DNA from: Halanaeroarchaeum sp051744605 | Lineage (GTDB): Archaea; Halobacteriota; Halobacteria; Halobacteriales; Halobacteriaceae | Length of the DNA stretch: 12,245 nucleotides | Direction: 5' to 3' | Assembly (NCBI GenBank): GCA_051744605.1 | Contig: JBNJDE010000069.1 | Span: 1-12,245 of the forward strand | Translations under genes and position numbers: made by a program | The notes under the pieces: model-generated | The model's input: the letters and a program-made list of their open reading frames with translations, nothing else | The model's database searches: none | Told to the model about the DNA's origin: nothing | In this document: positions 1 to 6,558 of the stretch, in pieces | How the letters are laid out: each line of letters begins with the position of its first letter | How positions within the stretch are numbered: position 1 is the first letter of the stretch

Positions 1-209
1 AGGATGGCCAGCTGGTCCTCGTCGGGGTTGTTGATCAGGTCCTCTCGGGAGACGAGACCGCGATACCGTTCTCCCTCCTCGGTCTCCTTGACGACCGGGA
101 CGGAGGAGAACGTCCGTTCCTGTAGATATTCGAGCACGTCGTCGCGAGTCCCCGGGATCGAGACGGTAACCAGGTCCTCCCGGGGTGTCATCACGTCAGC
201 GACTTTCAT
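1..209 (-). CDS. CBS-domain protein, N-terminal part (3' end outside window)
   Basis: The visible 69 codons start MKVADVMTP and contain the usual beginning of a CBS module: a DVMTP turn, a VSIPGTRDDVLEYL helix region, a SSVPVV strand and a YRGLVSREDL strand-helix ending. CBS modules normally pair to bind adenine nucleotides and act as energy or redox sensors; haloarchaea have proteins built of several such modules, and this N-terminus resembles those. The gene runs leftward off the window, so neither the number of modules nor any attached effector domain can be seen. The ATG at 207-209 is favoured because a TATA-like box lies about 27 bases upstream, fitting a leaderless transcript. It is co-directional with the next gene but separated by 61 bases, so it is probably its own transcription unit. 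Confidence 0.85.
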   Translation of the reverse strand, partial: MKVADVMTPREDLVTVSIPGTRDDVLEYLQERTFSSVPVVKETEEGERYRGLVSREDLINNPDEDQLAI

Positions 210-230
210 TGCATCCGGTTACTACCCCCT

Positions 231-240
231 CACATTTGTA
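231..240 (-). promoter_or_regulatory. TATA-like box for the CBS gene
   Basis: On the minus strand this reads TACAAATGTG, centred about 27 bases before the ATG at 209. That spacing would place transcription start at or next to the start codon (leaderless). It is an AT-rich island in GC-rich surroundings; the match to a consensus archaeal TATA box is moderate. Confidence 0.4.
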
Positions 241-270
241 GGCTACGACGCTGACGCGCCGCTTGCAATC

Positions 271-795
271 CTACACGAAGGTCTCCGCGTTCGGGAAGAA
301 CTTCTGCCAGTCCTCGTGTTCGAACGTGGCGACCTCGGTCCCGTCGAGTTTCTGGAGGTGGGTGTACATCGTCCCCGAGTCCGCGACCGTCTCGATGAGG
401 CGATCGGCCGTGCGCAACTCGTAGTTGCCGGCGACGTACACCACGGTCTCGTGGTCGGGGTCGCGGAGTTCGGTCACGATGAACACGCGACCCTCCACGG
501 TGGTCCGGTAGACGTCGTACTCGGGGAACGTCGCCTCGGTGAGTAGCTCGCCCAGGCGCTCGGCCCGGTCGCCCGGGACGACGTACACGAGCCCGTATCT
601 CCCGCTCGGCCCGTCGTCCGGTGGTTCCGGTGCGGTATCGCCTGCCGGGAGGACCAGGGTCTCCCAGCCGTCTTCCGCCCGACCCTCGGCCATCCGGTCC
701 ACGTCGCCGAGCGTCCGCGACCAGGCGTCCTTGAACGTCTCGGCGTGTGCAGCCTCTCGCTCGGCGGGGTCGACCCCGTCACCGATCTTCGTCAT
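271..795 (-). CDS. conserved-looking haloarchaeal protein of unknown function, 174 aa
   Basis: An acidic soluble protein without signal peptide or membrane segment. Residues 1-45 look helical (ERE..HAETFKDAWSRTLGDVDRMAEG). A short proline-rich stretch at about 53-65 leads into an alpha/beta domain beginning RYGLVYVVPGD, with strands around VFIVTELRD and TVVYVAGNYELR, and the protein ends WQKFFPNAETFV. The N-terminal helix, Pro-rich linker and compact C-terminal domain resemble small uncharacterised proteins widespread in haloarchaea; I remember the type but cannot assign a function or a family number. The ATG at 793-795 is supported by a TTTAC box 28 bases upstream. It lies 49 bases after the small membrane gene and 61 bases before the CBS gene, all on the same strand. 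Nothing seen links it to peptide transport. Confidence 0.75.
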   Translation of the reverse strand: MTKIGDGVDPAEREAAHAETFKDAWSRTLGDVDRMAEGRAEDGWETLVLPAGDTAPEPPDDGPSGRYGLVYVVPGDRAERLGELLTEATFPEYDVYRTTVEGRVFIVTELRDPDHETVVYVAGNYELRTADRLIETVADSGTMYTHLQKLDGTEVATFEHEDWQKFFPNAETFV

Positions 796-820
796 CGGAA
801 GGATGGACGGACCGTGTCCA

Positions 821-826
821 GTAAAG
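821..826 (-). promoter_or_regulatory. TATA-like box for the 174-aa gene
   Basis: The minus strand reads ACTTTACTGG around this site, centred about 28 bases before the ATG at 795. It predicts a leaderless transcript starting independently of the dpp operon, which ends just upstream. Confidence 0.35.
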
Positions 827-844
827 TGTCCCGTTCGGTCCCGT

Positions 845-1237
845 TCACACGCCGAAGACGGCCTCCATCGCGTACGACACGACGAGCATCGTCAGGCTCG
901 CGAGGTACAGCCGCGCCCAGTTCGCGTATCGCTCCCGGGGCCGGAGCGGATACCAGGCGGCCGGGGGCACCCGCCGGACGACCGCCTGGATTCTGGTCTC
1001 CTCCCGGTCGAGTCCCTCGCGCTCCAGGTCCTCGGGCGACTTCGGCCACGCCAACAGCGTCGCGTACCCAAGCGCGAAGATGCCCACGAGGAACAGGCCG
1101 AACTTCACGCCCCAGATCCCCAGCCCGAAGAGCACGCTGATCGGCAGGGTCACCGCAGCGACCAGGACGGTGAGTCCCACGGCGTACTGGATGGCGTCGA
1201 CGACGCGTGCGCTCCGGGTCGGGGAGGCGTCGCTCAT
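845..1237 (-). CDS. small membrane protein, three predicted TM helices, 130 aa, coupled to dppF
   Basis: Function unknown. Three hydrophobic segments are visible: about residues 14-36 (AIQYAVGLTVLVAAVTLPISV), 42-64 (WGVKFGLFLVGIFALGYATLLAW) and 107-128 (WARLYLASLTMLVVSYAMEAVF). A charged cytoplasmic-type loop of about 40 residues (KSPEDLEREGLDREETR...) separates helices 2 and 3. Its ATG overlaps the dppF stop codon in an ATGA arrangement (1234-1237), and no Shine-Dalgarno is visible before it, so translation is probably coupled to dppF. That makes it the last gene of the importer operon by layout. It has no permease EAA loop and no nucleotide-binding motif, so it is not a further core subunit of the transporter. 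A regulatory or accessory role is possible but unproven; chance operon membership is the alternative. Confidence 0.75.
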   Translation of the reverse strand: MSDASPTRSARVVDAIQYAVGLTVLVAAVTLPISVLFGLGIWGVKFGLFLVGIFALGYATLLAWPKSPEDLEREGLDREETRIQAVVRRVPPAAWYPLRPRERYANWARLYLASLTMLVVSYAMEAVFGV

Positions 1238-2583
1238 TCGCCGCTTCGGAACGACGGTAGCATATCGTCGCCGACGAACTGGTCCGGCTCTTCTTCGTCG
1301 CGTCGGTGGCGGTGACAGAAGCTCTCGCGCCCCGTCTCGCTGACGCGGTGGTACTCCGGTCGCTCCATGTCACAGACGCTCCCGAACTCCTCGCGGAGGA
1401 GTTCTCTGGCGGCCGCCGCGTCGTCCTCTGCCATGTACGTCGCCGCCTCGTCGACGTGCTCCTGGACCGGCCGTGGCACGTCGTGGGCGCCAAAGACGTC
1501 CTCGAGGATCTCCTCGATACCGGTCCGCTTCGTCTCGAGGCCGAGGTACTCTTTCGCGATGTCGCGCAGCGACCGGTCCGCTTGCGCCCGTTCGCGAACG
1601 ATCTCCCGGTAGGCCTCGATGGCGTCCCAGACGTCGTCGTCCACGTCCTCGTATCGGTCCGGTCGGAGCTTCATCGGACACCGGGTCGTGAACGGACAGC
1701 CGGCGGGTGGGTCCCGGGGACTCGGTGGCGTTCCTCGGAGCGTGATGCCGCGCGTGTCGACCGTCGGGTCGGGTTCGGGGATGGCCGACAGCAACGAGAT
1801 CGTATAGGGGTTCTTCGGGTTCTGGAAGAGCTCCTCGGTCGGCCCGATCTCCATGATGTGGCCCAGGTACATCACCGCCACGCGGTCGCAGATGTGCCGA
1901 ACGACCGAGAGGTCGTGTGCGATGAACAGGTACGTCAGGTCGAACTCGTCCTGGAGGTCCTCGAGGAGGTTGAGAACCTGTGCCTGGACGCTCACGTCCA
2001 GGGCACTCACCGGTTCGTCGAGCACGACGAACTCCGGCTCGAGGGCCAGTGCCCGGGCGATGCCGATGCGCTGGCGCTGGCCGCCGGAGAACTGGTGGGG
2101 ATAGCGGTAGTAGTGCTCCTCCTGTAACCCCACGGTCGAGAGCAACTCGCGAACCCGCTCTCGTCGTTCCGAGGGCGTCTTCCAGTCGTGGACGTCGAGC
2201 GGTTCGCGGACGATCTCGCCGACCGTCATCCGGTCGTTCAGGCTGGACTGTGGGTCCTGAAAGACCATCTGGGCGTTACGCTTCCAGTCGACGAGTTCGT
2301 CGCCCGAGAGGCGGGTCACGTCCGTCCCCTCGAAGAGCACCTCGCCCTCGGTCGCCGTCTCGAGCTGGATGAGGGTCCGCCCGAGCGTCGTCTTTCCACA
2401 GCCGGATTCGCCCACGAGACCGAGCGTCTCGCCGCGTCGGATGTCGAAGTTCACCCCGTCGACGGCCTTGACGGGCTGTTTCGCGAACGGGCCGATGCCA
2501 CCGGATTCGTAGTACTTCTTCAGGTCGTTGACCTCGACGATGGCGTCGCCGCGCTGATCCGCGGTCCGGTCGTGGAGACTCAC
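1234..2583 (-). CDS. dppF: peptide/nickel-type ABC importer ATPase, DppF/OppF type, 449 aa
   Basis: Cytoplasmic ATPase that would pair with DppD. Motifs in order: Walker A GESGCGKT (58-65), Q-loop Gln109, ABC signature FSGGQ (165-169), Walker B with catalytic Glu (VVLDE, 186-190) and switch His223. The oligopeptide-transporter C-terminal region follows, with GCPFTTRCP at 295-303. At 449 residues it is about 100 longer than most family members: about 100 acidic, helix-rich residues (305-400) lie between the second and third of four C-terminal cysteines (296, 302, 404, 423). The start is GTG at 2581-2583; a strong Shine-Dalgarno (GGAGGTGA) sits 6 bases upstream, and the GTG overlaps the dppD stop as GTGA. 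An ATG nearby at 2590-2592 is in another frame. The 3' end overlaps the small membrane gene. The substrate is unknown. Confidence 0.95.
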   Translation of the reverse strand: MSLHDRTADQRGDAIVEVNDLKKYYESGGIGPFAKQPVKAVDGVNFDIRRGETLGLVGESGCGKTTLGRTLIQLETATEGEVLFEGTDVTRLSGDELVDWKRNAQMVFQDPQSSLNDRMTVGEIVREPLDVHDWKTPSERRERVRELLSTVGLQEEHYYRYPHQFSGGQRQRIGIARALALEPEFVVLDEPVSALDVSVQAQVLNLLEDLQDEFDLTYLFIAHDLSVVRHICDRVAVMYLGHIMEIGPTEELFQNPKNPYTISLLSAIPEPDPTVDTRGITLRGTPPSPRDPPAGCPFTTRCPMKLRPDRYEDVDDDVWDAIEAYREIVRERAQADRSLRDIAKEYLGLETKRTGIEEILEDVFGAHDVPRPVQEHVDEAATYMAEDDAAAARELLREEFGSVCDMERPEYHRVSETGRESFCHRHRRDEEEPDQFVGDDMLPSFRSGE

Positions 2584-3869
2584 GCGCCATCACCTCCCCT
2601 CTCGGCGAGCGACTGGCGTGCTCGCTGTCGCCGCTCGTTTCGCTCCCGATGCCGTTCCAGCGCCGCCGACTGGTCGCGGTCGCTCGGATAGAGCAGACAG
2701 GCTGCGGTGTGGTCCCGATCGCTCTCGGCGACGTCGACCGGCATCGGGTGTACCGATTCGCACGCGTCGAAGGCCTTCGGACAGCGCGGTTCGAACCGGC
2801 AGTCCGTCGGTTCCTCGGTCGGCGTCGGCACGTCGCCCTCGATGGTCGAGAGCCGTTCCGCGCCGACCTGCCGCCCGGGGATGCTGTCCAGCAGCCCCTG
2901 TGTGTACGGATGACGTGGGTTCTCGAAGAGTTCGACGACGGGGCCGCTCTCGACGATCTCGCCGGCGTACATGACGTTCACCCGGTCGGAGATCTGGGCG
3001 ATGACGCCCATGTCGTGGGTGATGAACATGATCCCCAGGTCGCGTTCCGCCTGGAGGTCCCGGAGGAGGTCGAGTATCTGGGCCTGGATGGTCACGTCGA
3101 GGGCCGTCGTCGGTTCGTCGGCGATGATGAGTTCGGGGTCGCAGGCGAGCGCCATCGCGATGACGGCCCGCTGGCGCATCCCACCGGAGAACTGGTGGGG
3201 GTACTCCTCGAGTCGGCGAGGGGCGTCCGGGATGCCGACCGCCTCGAGGAGCGAGATGGCCTCCTCGGTGGCCGGTTTGCCCGTAAGTCCCTGGTGGAGT
3301 TCGAGCGCCTCCTTGATCTGGTTGCCGACCGTGTAGACCGGGTTGAGGCTGGTGAGCGGGTCCTGGAAGATCATCGCGATGCCGCCGCCCCGAATCCGGC
3401 GGAGCGCCTCGTCGCTCGCCCTCGCGAGGTCGACGTAGCCCGCCGTGATGGCCTCGGTTCCGTCCCGGTTCGGATCGCGGTCCTCGACGAAGACGAAGTC
3501 GTCCTCGTCGGCCAGGTACTGGATCGCCTCGCGGCGGGTCTCGATGTCGTCCTCCCGATCGACGACCGCGTCGGCGTCGGTCACGTCGACCGTATTCTTC
3601 GAGAACTGGTCGGCGTACGTCCGCACCTTCTCGATGTCGCGGTAGCGGATGCTACTGGACGGATGGACCCGACCGGGCGACTTGATGAGGCCCATGATGG
3701 ACCGGGCGGTGACGCTCTTCCCGGACCCGGACTCGCCGACGATGCCCACCGTCTCGCCACGGTCGATGTCGAAACTCACGCCGTCGACGGCGTGGATGGT
3801 CTCCTTGTCGGTGTAGAAGGTGGTCCGGAGGTCGGCGAGCTCGAGGAGGACGTCGTCGCCGTCCCCCAT
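2580..3869 (-). CDS. dppD: peptide/nickel-type ABC importer ATPase, DppD/OppD type, 429 aa
   Basis: First of the two ATPases of the importer. Walker A GESGSGKS (45-52), Q-loop Gln169, signature FSGGM (227-231), Walker B IIADE (248-252) and His285 are all present, so it should be catalytically competent. The C-terminal region has the family's cysteine set Cys357, Cys363, Cys370 and Cys391; in some relatives of this family such cysteines bind an iron-sulfur cluster. Unusually, 118 residues separate the Walker A lysine from the Q-loop, against 45 in the partner DppF, giving an insertion of about 70 residues (roughly 76-155) that is acidic and charged (DADAVVDREDDIETRREAI...). The tail after residue 396 is charged and Arg-rich. 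The start ATG shares one base with the dppC stop (TGATG), so translation is coupled; the 3' end overlaps dppF by 4 bases. Confidence 0.95.
   Translation of the reverse strand: MGDGDDVLLELADLRTTFYTDKETIHAVDGVSFDIDRGETVGIVGESGSGKSVTARSIMGLIKSPGRVHPSSSIRYRDIEKVRTYADQFSKNTVDVTDADAVVDREDDIETRREAIQYLADEDDFVFVEDRDPNRDGTEAITAGYVDLARASDEALRRIRGGGIAMIFQDPLTSLNPVYTVGNQIKEALELHQGLTGKPATEEAISLLEAVGIPDAPRRLEEYPHQFSGGMRQRAVIAMALACDPELIIADEPTTALDVTIQAQILDLLRDLQAERDLGIMFITHDMGVIAQISDRVNVMYAGEIVESGPVVELFENPRHPYTQGLLDSIPGRQVGAERLSTIEGDVPTPTEEPTDCRFEPRCPKAFDACESVHPMPVDVAESDRDHTAACLLYPSDRDQSAALERHRERNERRQRARQSLAERGGDGA
2590..2597 (-). promoter_or_regulatory. strong ribosome binding site for dppF
   Basis: GGAGGTGA on the minus strand, inside the end of dppD and six bases before the GTG at 2583. 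It decides in favour of the GTG start and is the best Shine-Dalgarno match noticed in the operon. It points to independent ribosome recruitment, or strong re-initiation, at dppF. Confidence 0.7.
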
Positions 3870-5320
3870 CAGGCACCACCCCCGACTGCGGCCTCGTCGG
3901 CCGTTCCACCCTCGCTCTGCGGATCGATGGCGTCCCTGATCCCGTCACCGAGGGCGTTGAGCCCGGTCACGACGAGCGTGATGAGGAGCCCCGGGATGAG
4001 CGCGATGTGCCACGAGGAGGTGGCGACGTAGGGCTGTCCGAGGTTGATGGCCCGCCCCCACTCCGGGGTGGGTGGCGTGATGCCGATCCCCAGGTAGGAC
4101 AGACCTGCGACGCTCACGATGATGCCACCGAGACTCATCGACCCGTAGATGAGCAGGTAGCCCACGATGTACGGGAGCATGTGCTTTTGCATGATCGTCC
4201 GCGGTCGCTGTCCGAAGCTCTTGGCCGCGTCGACCCAGTCCTCCTCGGAGACCTGGAAGGACGGCCCACGGACCGCCCGCCAGAGGAACGGCCAGTAGAC
4301 CACGGAGAACAACAGTACGAGGAGGACACCCCCGTTGTAGAGCCCGGCGATCCAGTGATCGCTGAACAGCACGGCGATCAGGATGGCGAGCATGAGGACC
4401 GGGATGGCCTGGACCGAGTCGCTGACGACCACGGTCACGAGGTCGGCCAGTCCCTTGTAGTACGCCGTCGCGAGCGCCAGTCCGGCCGCGATGAATCCCG
4501 AGATGACGATCGAACTCATCGCGATGAACATCGAGAGCCGCGAGCCGTACATCATGAACGTAAAGAGGTCCTTCCCGGACGGCAAGGTCCCGAACGGATG
4601 GAAGCGTCCGAAGTCGTCGTATGTCATGGGCCCGACATTGCTACTGCCGCCCTCGGATCCGGACCCGATGTTGGCCTCCCCGGCGGTGATCTCGACCACC
4701 TCCTGGTTCTCGGCGTCCCAGGTCTCGACGCTGTGGCTGTACGGGCTGGTGATGTTCTGTTCGAGCGTCGTCGGGCCGAGCGTGGGTGCGAACACCGCCA
4801 TGATGACGAAGAGGATCACGACGACGAGGCCGAACTTCCCCCACGAGTGGCGACTGAACCGGTCGAACTGGTCGTCGCGAGGCGTCCAGTCGGCGTACCG
4901 ATAGTGGGTCCGGTAGACCCGGTACCCACGCCACAGCCACCAGATGAAGACGAAGCCGTACGCCGTGGTCAGGCTGGCGCGAATGGCCCACGAGACGCCG
5001 GGCGAGAGGCCCATGAACGTCCCGACCCATTGGGACCCATCGTGATAGCCCTGGTTGGGGATCAGTTCGCGGGACAGGAGCGTCGGGATTTCGCTCGCCG
5101 CAGCCATGGCGGATTCGGCGAGCGCGACGGCGGGTTCGCCGGGGAGGCCACCGAGGACGATGGCCAGCCCCTCGAAGAACATGTGGACGAGGGCACCGGC
5201 TTCGACGACCAGTAACGCACCCATCACGCCGGCCCAGATGGCGGCAGGGCGGGGGTTGGCCGCGATCCTGTCTCGGAGCGGTTCTTCGTCTTCCGTGTCG
5301 CGGGGGGAGAGCTCACTCAT
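3869..5320 (-). CDS. dppC: peptide/nickel-type ABC importer permease, DppC/OppC type, 483 aa, with N-terminal extension
   Basis: Inner permease subunit partnering DppB. The family core starts near residue 155: a first helix at about 162-180, then an exported loop, HPFGTLPSGKDLFTFMMYGSR at about 241-261 (the usual HPLGTD-x-x-GRD region, here without the first Asp), five further hydrophobic segments (about 262-288, 296-320, 331-350, 386-410, 438-458) and the EAA coupling loop at about 359-383 (DWVDAAKSFG...KHMLP). Ordinary DppC proteins are about 300 residues. The extra length is an N-terminal region of about 155 residues with two more hydrophobic segments (about 27-57 and 108-130) and a long polar Gly/Ser-rich loop at 190-240. 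The ATG at 5318-5320 lies 6 bases after the dppB stop, with GGAG nine bases upstream. The 3' end overlaps the dppD start by one base. Confidence 0.93.
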   Translation of the reverse strand: MSELSPRDTEDEEPLRDRIAANPRPAAIWAGVMGALLVVEAGALVHMFFEGLAIVLGGLPGEPAVALAESAMAAASEIPTLLSRELIPNQGYHDGSQWVGTFMGLSPGVSWAIRASLTTAYGFVFIWWLWRGYRVYRTHYRYADWTPRDDQFDRFSRHSWGKFGLVVVILFVIMAVFAPTLGPTTLEQNITSPYSHSVETWDAENQEVVEITAGEANIGSGSEGGSSNVGPMTYDDFGRFHPFGTLPSGKDLFTFMMYGSRLSMFIAMSSIVISGFIAAGLALATAYYKGLADLVTVVVSDSVQAIPVLMLAILIAVLFSDHWIAGLYNGGVLLVLLFSVVYWPFLWRAVRGPSFQVSEEDWVDAAKSFGQRPRTIMQKHMLPYIVGYLLIYGSMSLGGIIVSVAGLSYLGIGITPPTPEWGRAINLGQPYVATSSWHIALIPGLLITLVVTGLNALGDGIRDAIDPQSEGGTADEAAVGGGA

Positions 5321-5326
5321 GGATAC

Positions 5327-6391
5327 TCACTCCGATTCGTACCCCACTCTCGGATCGATCAGCGTGTAGAGCAGGTCCTGCGTGATGTTGATCGCGACCA
5401 GCAGGAGGATGAAGATGTACATCAGCGTCCCGACCAGCGGGAGGTCGCCTTGCATGATGGCCTGGAAGAACAGGTAGCCCAGGCCGTTGATCGCGAAGAC
5501 GTACTCGACCAGGACGGACCCGCCGAGCAGCAAGAACGCCTCGCCGGTGATGATGGGGACGAGGGGGATCAGCGCGTTCCGGAAGACGTGCTTCCAGACG
5601 ATGACGCTGTTCTTCAGCCCCTTGGCGCGGGCGGTCTCCACGTAGTTCGAGTTGATGGTCTCGAGGACGGCGGTCCGACCGATCCGCATCTCGTTACCCA
5701 TCGACGCCGACCCCAGGACGATGGAGGCCGGCAACGTCTGTTTCAGGGCGGCGACGAACGATCCGTTGCCGTCCGTGTTGTCGATCCAGAAGGCGTGGGG
5801 GTCCCGGACGGCGTCGAGTGGCTGTGCCAGGAAATCCAGGGTCGGCGGGGTGACGATGTTCGTCTGGACGATAAAGGAGGCCCACTCCCAGCCGAAGAGC
5901 TTCTCGGACTGCGAGAGAACGCTCACCAGGATGACGGCGAGCCAGAAGTTGGGCATCGCGCGCCAGACGATCCCGCCGAACGACGCGATGTAATCGTTCC
6001 AGGTATTGGGGTTGAGCCCGGCGTAAAACCCCAGCGGGATTCCGATGAACAGCGGGATCAGGACGGCCCAGAACCCGAGCCAGATGGTCCGGGGCGCGTA
6101 GATGGCCAGCATGTCGACCGCGGTCGTGCCCGGGGAGATGACCCAGGAGCGGCCGAGGTCGAAGGTAAACATGTTGATCATGAAGTCGATATACTGGCCC
6201 CAGAACGGTTGGTTCAACCCGAGGTTCTGCTCGATCCGTCGAGCGGCGTCGGGCGTGTATTGCTGGCCGAGGATCGCTGACACCGGATCGATGGGCCCCA
6301 TATAGATCATCAGGAACGTGAGCGTCGTCCCGAAGACGATGACGGGGACCGAGAGCGCGAGCCGGCGTCCGAAGTAACTCCACCTACTCAT
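5327..6391 (-). CDS. dppB: peptide/nickel-type ABC importer permease, DppB/OppB type, 354 aa
   Basis: First permease subunit. Residues 1-32 are the typical start (RRLALSVPVIVFGTTLTFLMIYM), followed by GPIDP, a periplasmic-type segment with LGLNQPFWGQYIDF (57-70), and the diagnostic FDLGRSW (77-83). Further hydrophobic segments lie at about 101-124, 140-160, 276-298 and 318-340. The EAA loop is clear at about 247-276 (YVETARAKGL ... RNALIP). It ends with LYTLIDPRVGYESE, typical of the family. Length is near normal, so unlike DppC, DppD and DppF it has no large insertion apart from a modest loop at about 178-215. The ATG at 6389-6391 has GGAG seven bases upstream and a possible promoter further up, so dppB may be transcribed both from dppA and on its own. 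Confidence 0.95.
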   Translation of the reverse strand: MSRWSYFGRRLALSVPVIVFGTTLTFLMIYMGPIDPVSAILGQQYTPDAARRIEQNLGLNQPFWGQYIDFMINMFTFDLGRSWVISPGTTAVDMLAIYAPRTIWLGFWAVLIPLFIGIPLGFYAGLNPNTWNDYIASFGGIVWRAMPNFWLAVILVSVLSQSEKLFGWEWASFIVQTNIVTPPTLDFLAQPLDAVRDPHAFWIDNTDGNGSFVAALKQTLPASIVLGSASMGNEMRIGRTAVLETINSNYVETARAKGLKNSVIVWKHVFRNALIPLVPIITGEAFLLLGGSVLVEYVFAINGLGYLFFQAIMQGDLPLVGTLMYIFILLLVAINITQDLLYTLIDPRVGYESE

Positions 6392-6398
6392 GGTTTGG

Positions 6399-6402
6399 CT
6401 CC
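6399..6402 (-). promoter_or_regulatory. Shine-Dalgarno for dppB
   Basis: GGAG on the minus strand with a 7-base spacer before the ATG at 6391. It indicates a leadered message at dppB, agreeing with an upstream promoter or read-through from dppA rather than leaderless initiation. Confidence 0.45.
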
Positions 6403-6450
6403 GTGCGGGGATGACACAGGGAACGTACCGGTTACTAGCACAATCACGGG

Positions 6451-6460
6451 ATTATATCTT
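6451..6460 (-). promoter_or_regulatory. possible internal promoter (TATA box) for dppBCDF
   Basis: The minus strand reads AAGATATAAT, the most TATA-like stretch between dppA and dppB. Transcription would start near 6429, giving a leader of about 38 bases that includes the GGAG Shine-Dalgarno. It would let the membrane and ATPase genes be expressed separately from the binding protein. Confidence 0.45.
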
Positions 6461-6537
6461 CCGATGGATGATGGGTGCTCGAAAGTGCCGAATCTTTGAG
6501 GCAGAACCTCCATACGCCCGAAATAGGAAAATGCCGT

Positions 6538-6555
6538 TTCGGCTCCGACGCCGAA
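6538..6555 (-). terminator. hairpin just after dppA, possible attenuator or RNA-stabilising stem
   Basis: TTCGGC and GCCGAA form a perfect 6-base stem around a 6-base loop, beginning 3 bases after the dppA stop codon. On the minus strand it is followed within about 10 bases by T-rich sequence (ATTTTCCTATTTC). Such a hairpin between a binding-protein gene and its permease genes often keeps the binding protein more abundant than the channel. Archaeal terminators depend mainly on T-runs, so the role (termination, processing or protection of the 3' end) is inferred. Confidence 0.4.
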
Positions 6556-6558
6556 TTG

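Noticed and set aside
792..1493. 233-codon minus-strand frame overlapping dppF and the small membrane gene
   Set aside because: Shifted frame of two real genes; its translation is Arg/Ser/Thr-rich without structure.
2649..4031. 460-codon plus-strand open frame
   Set aside because: Antisense shadow of dppD; its Val/Asp/Arg-rich low-complexity sequence and lack of motifs agree with that.
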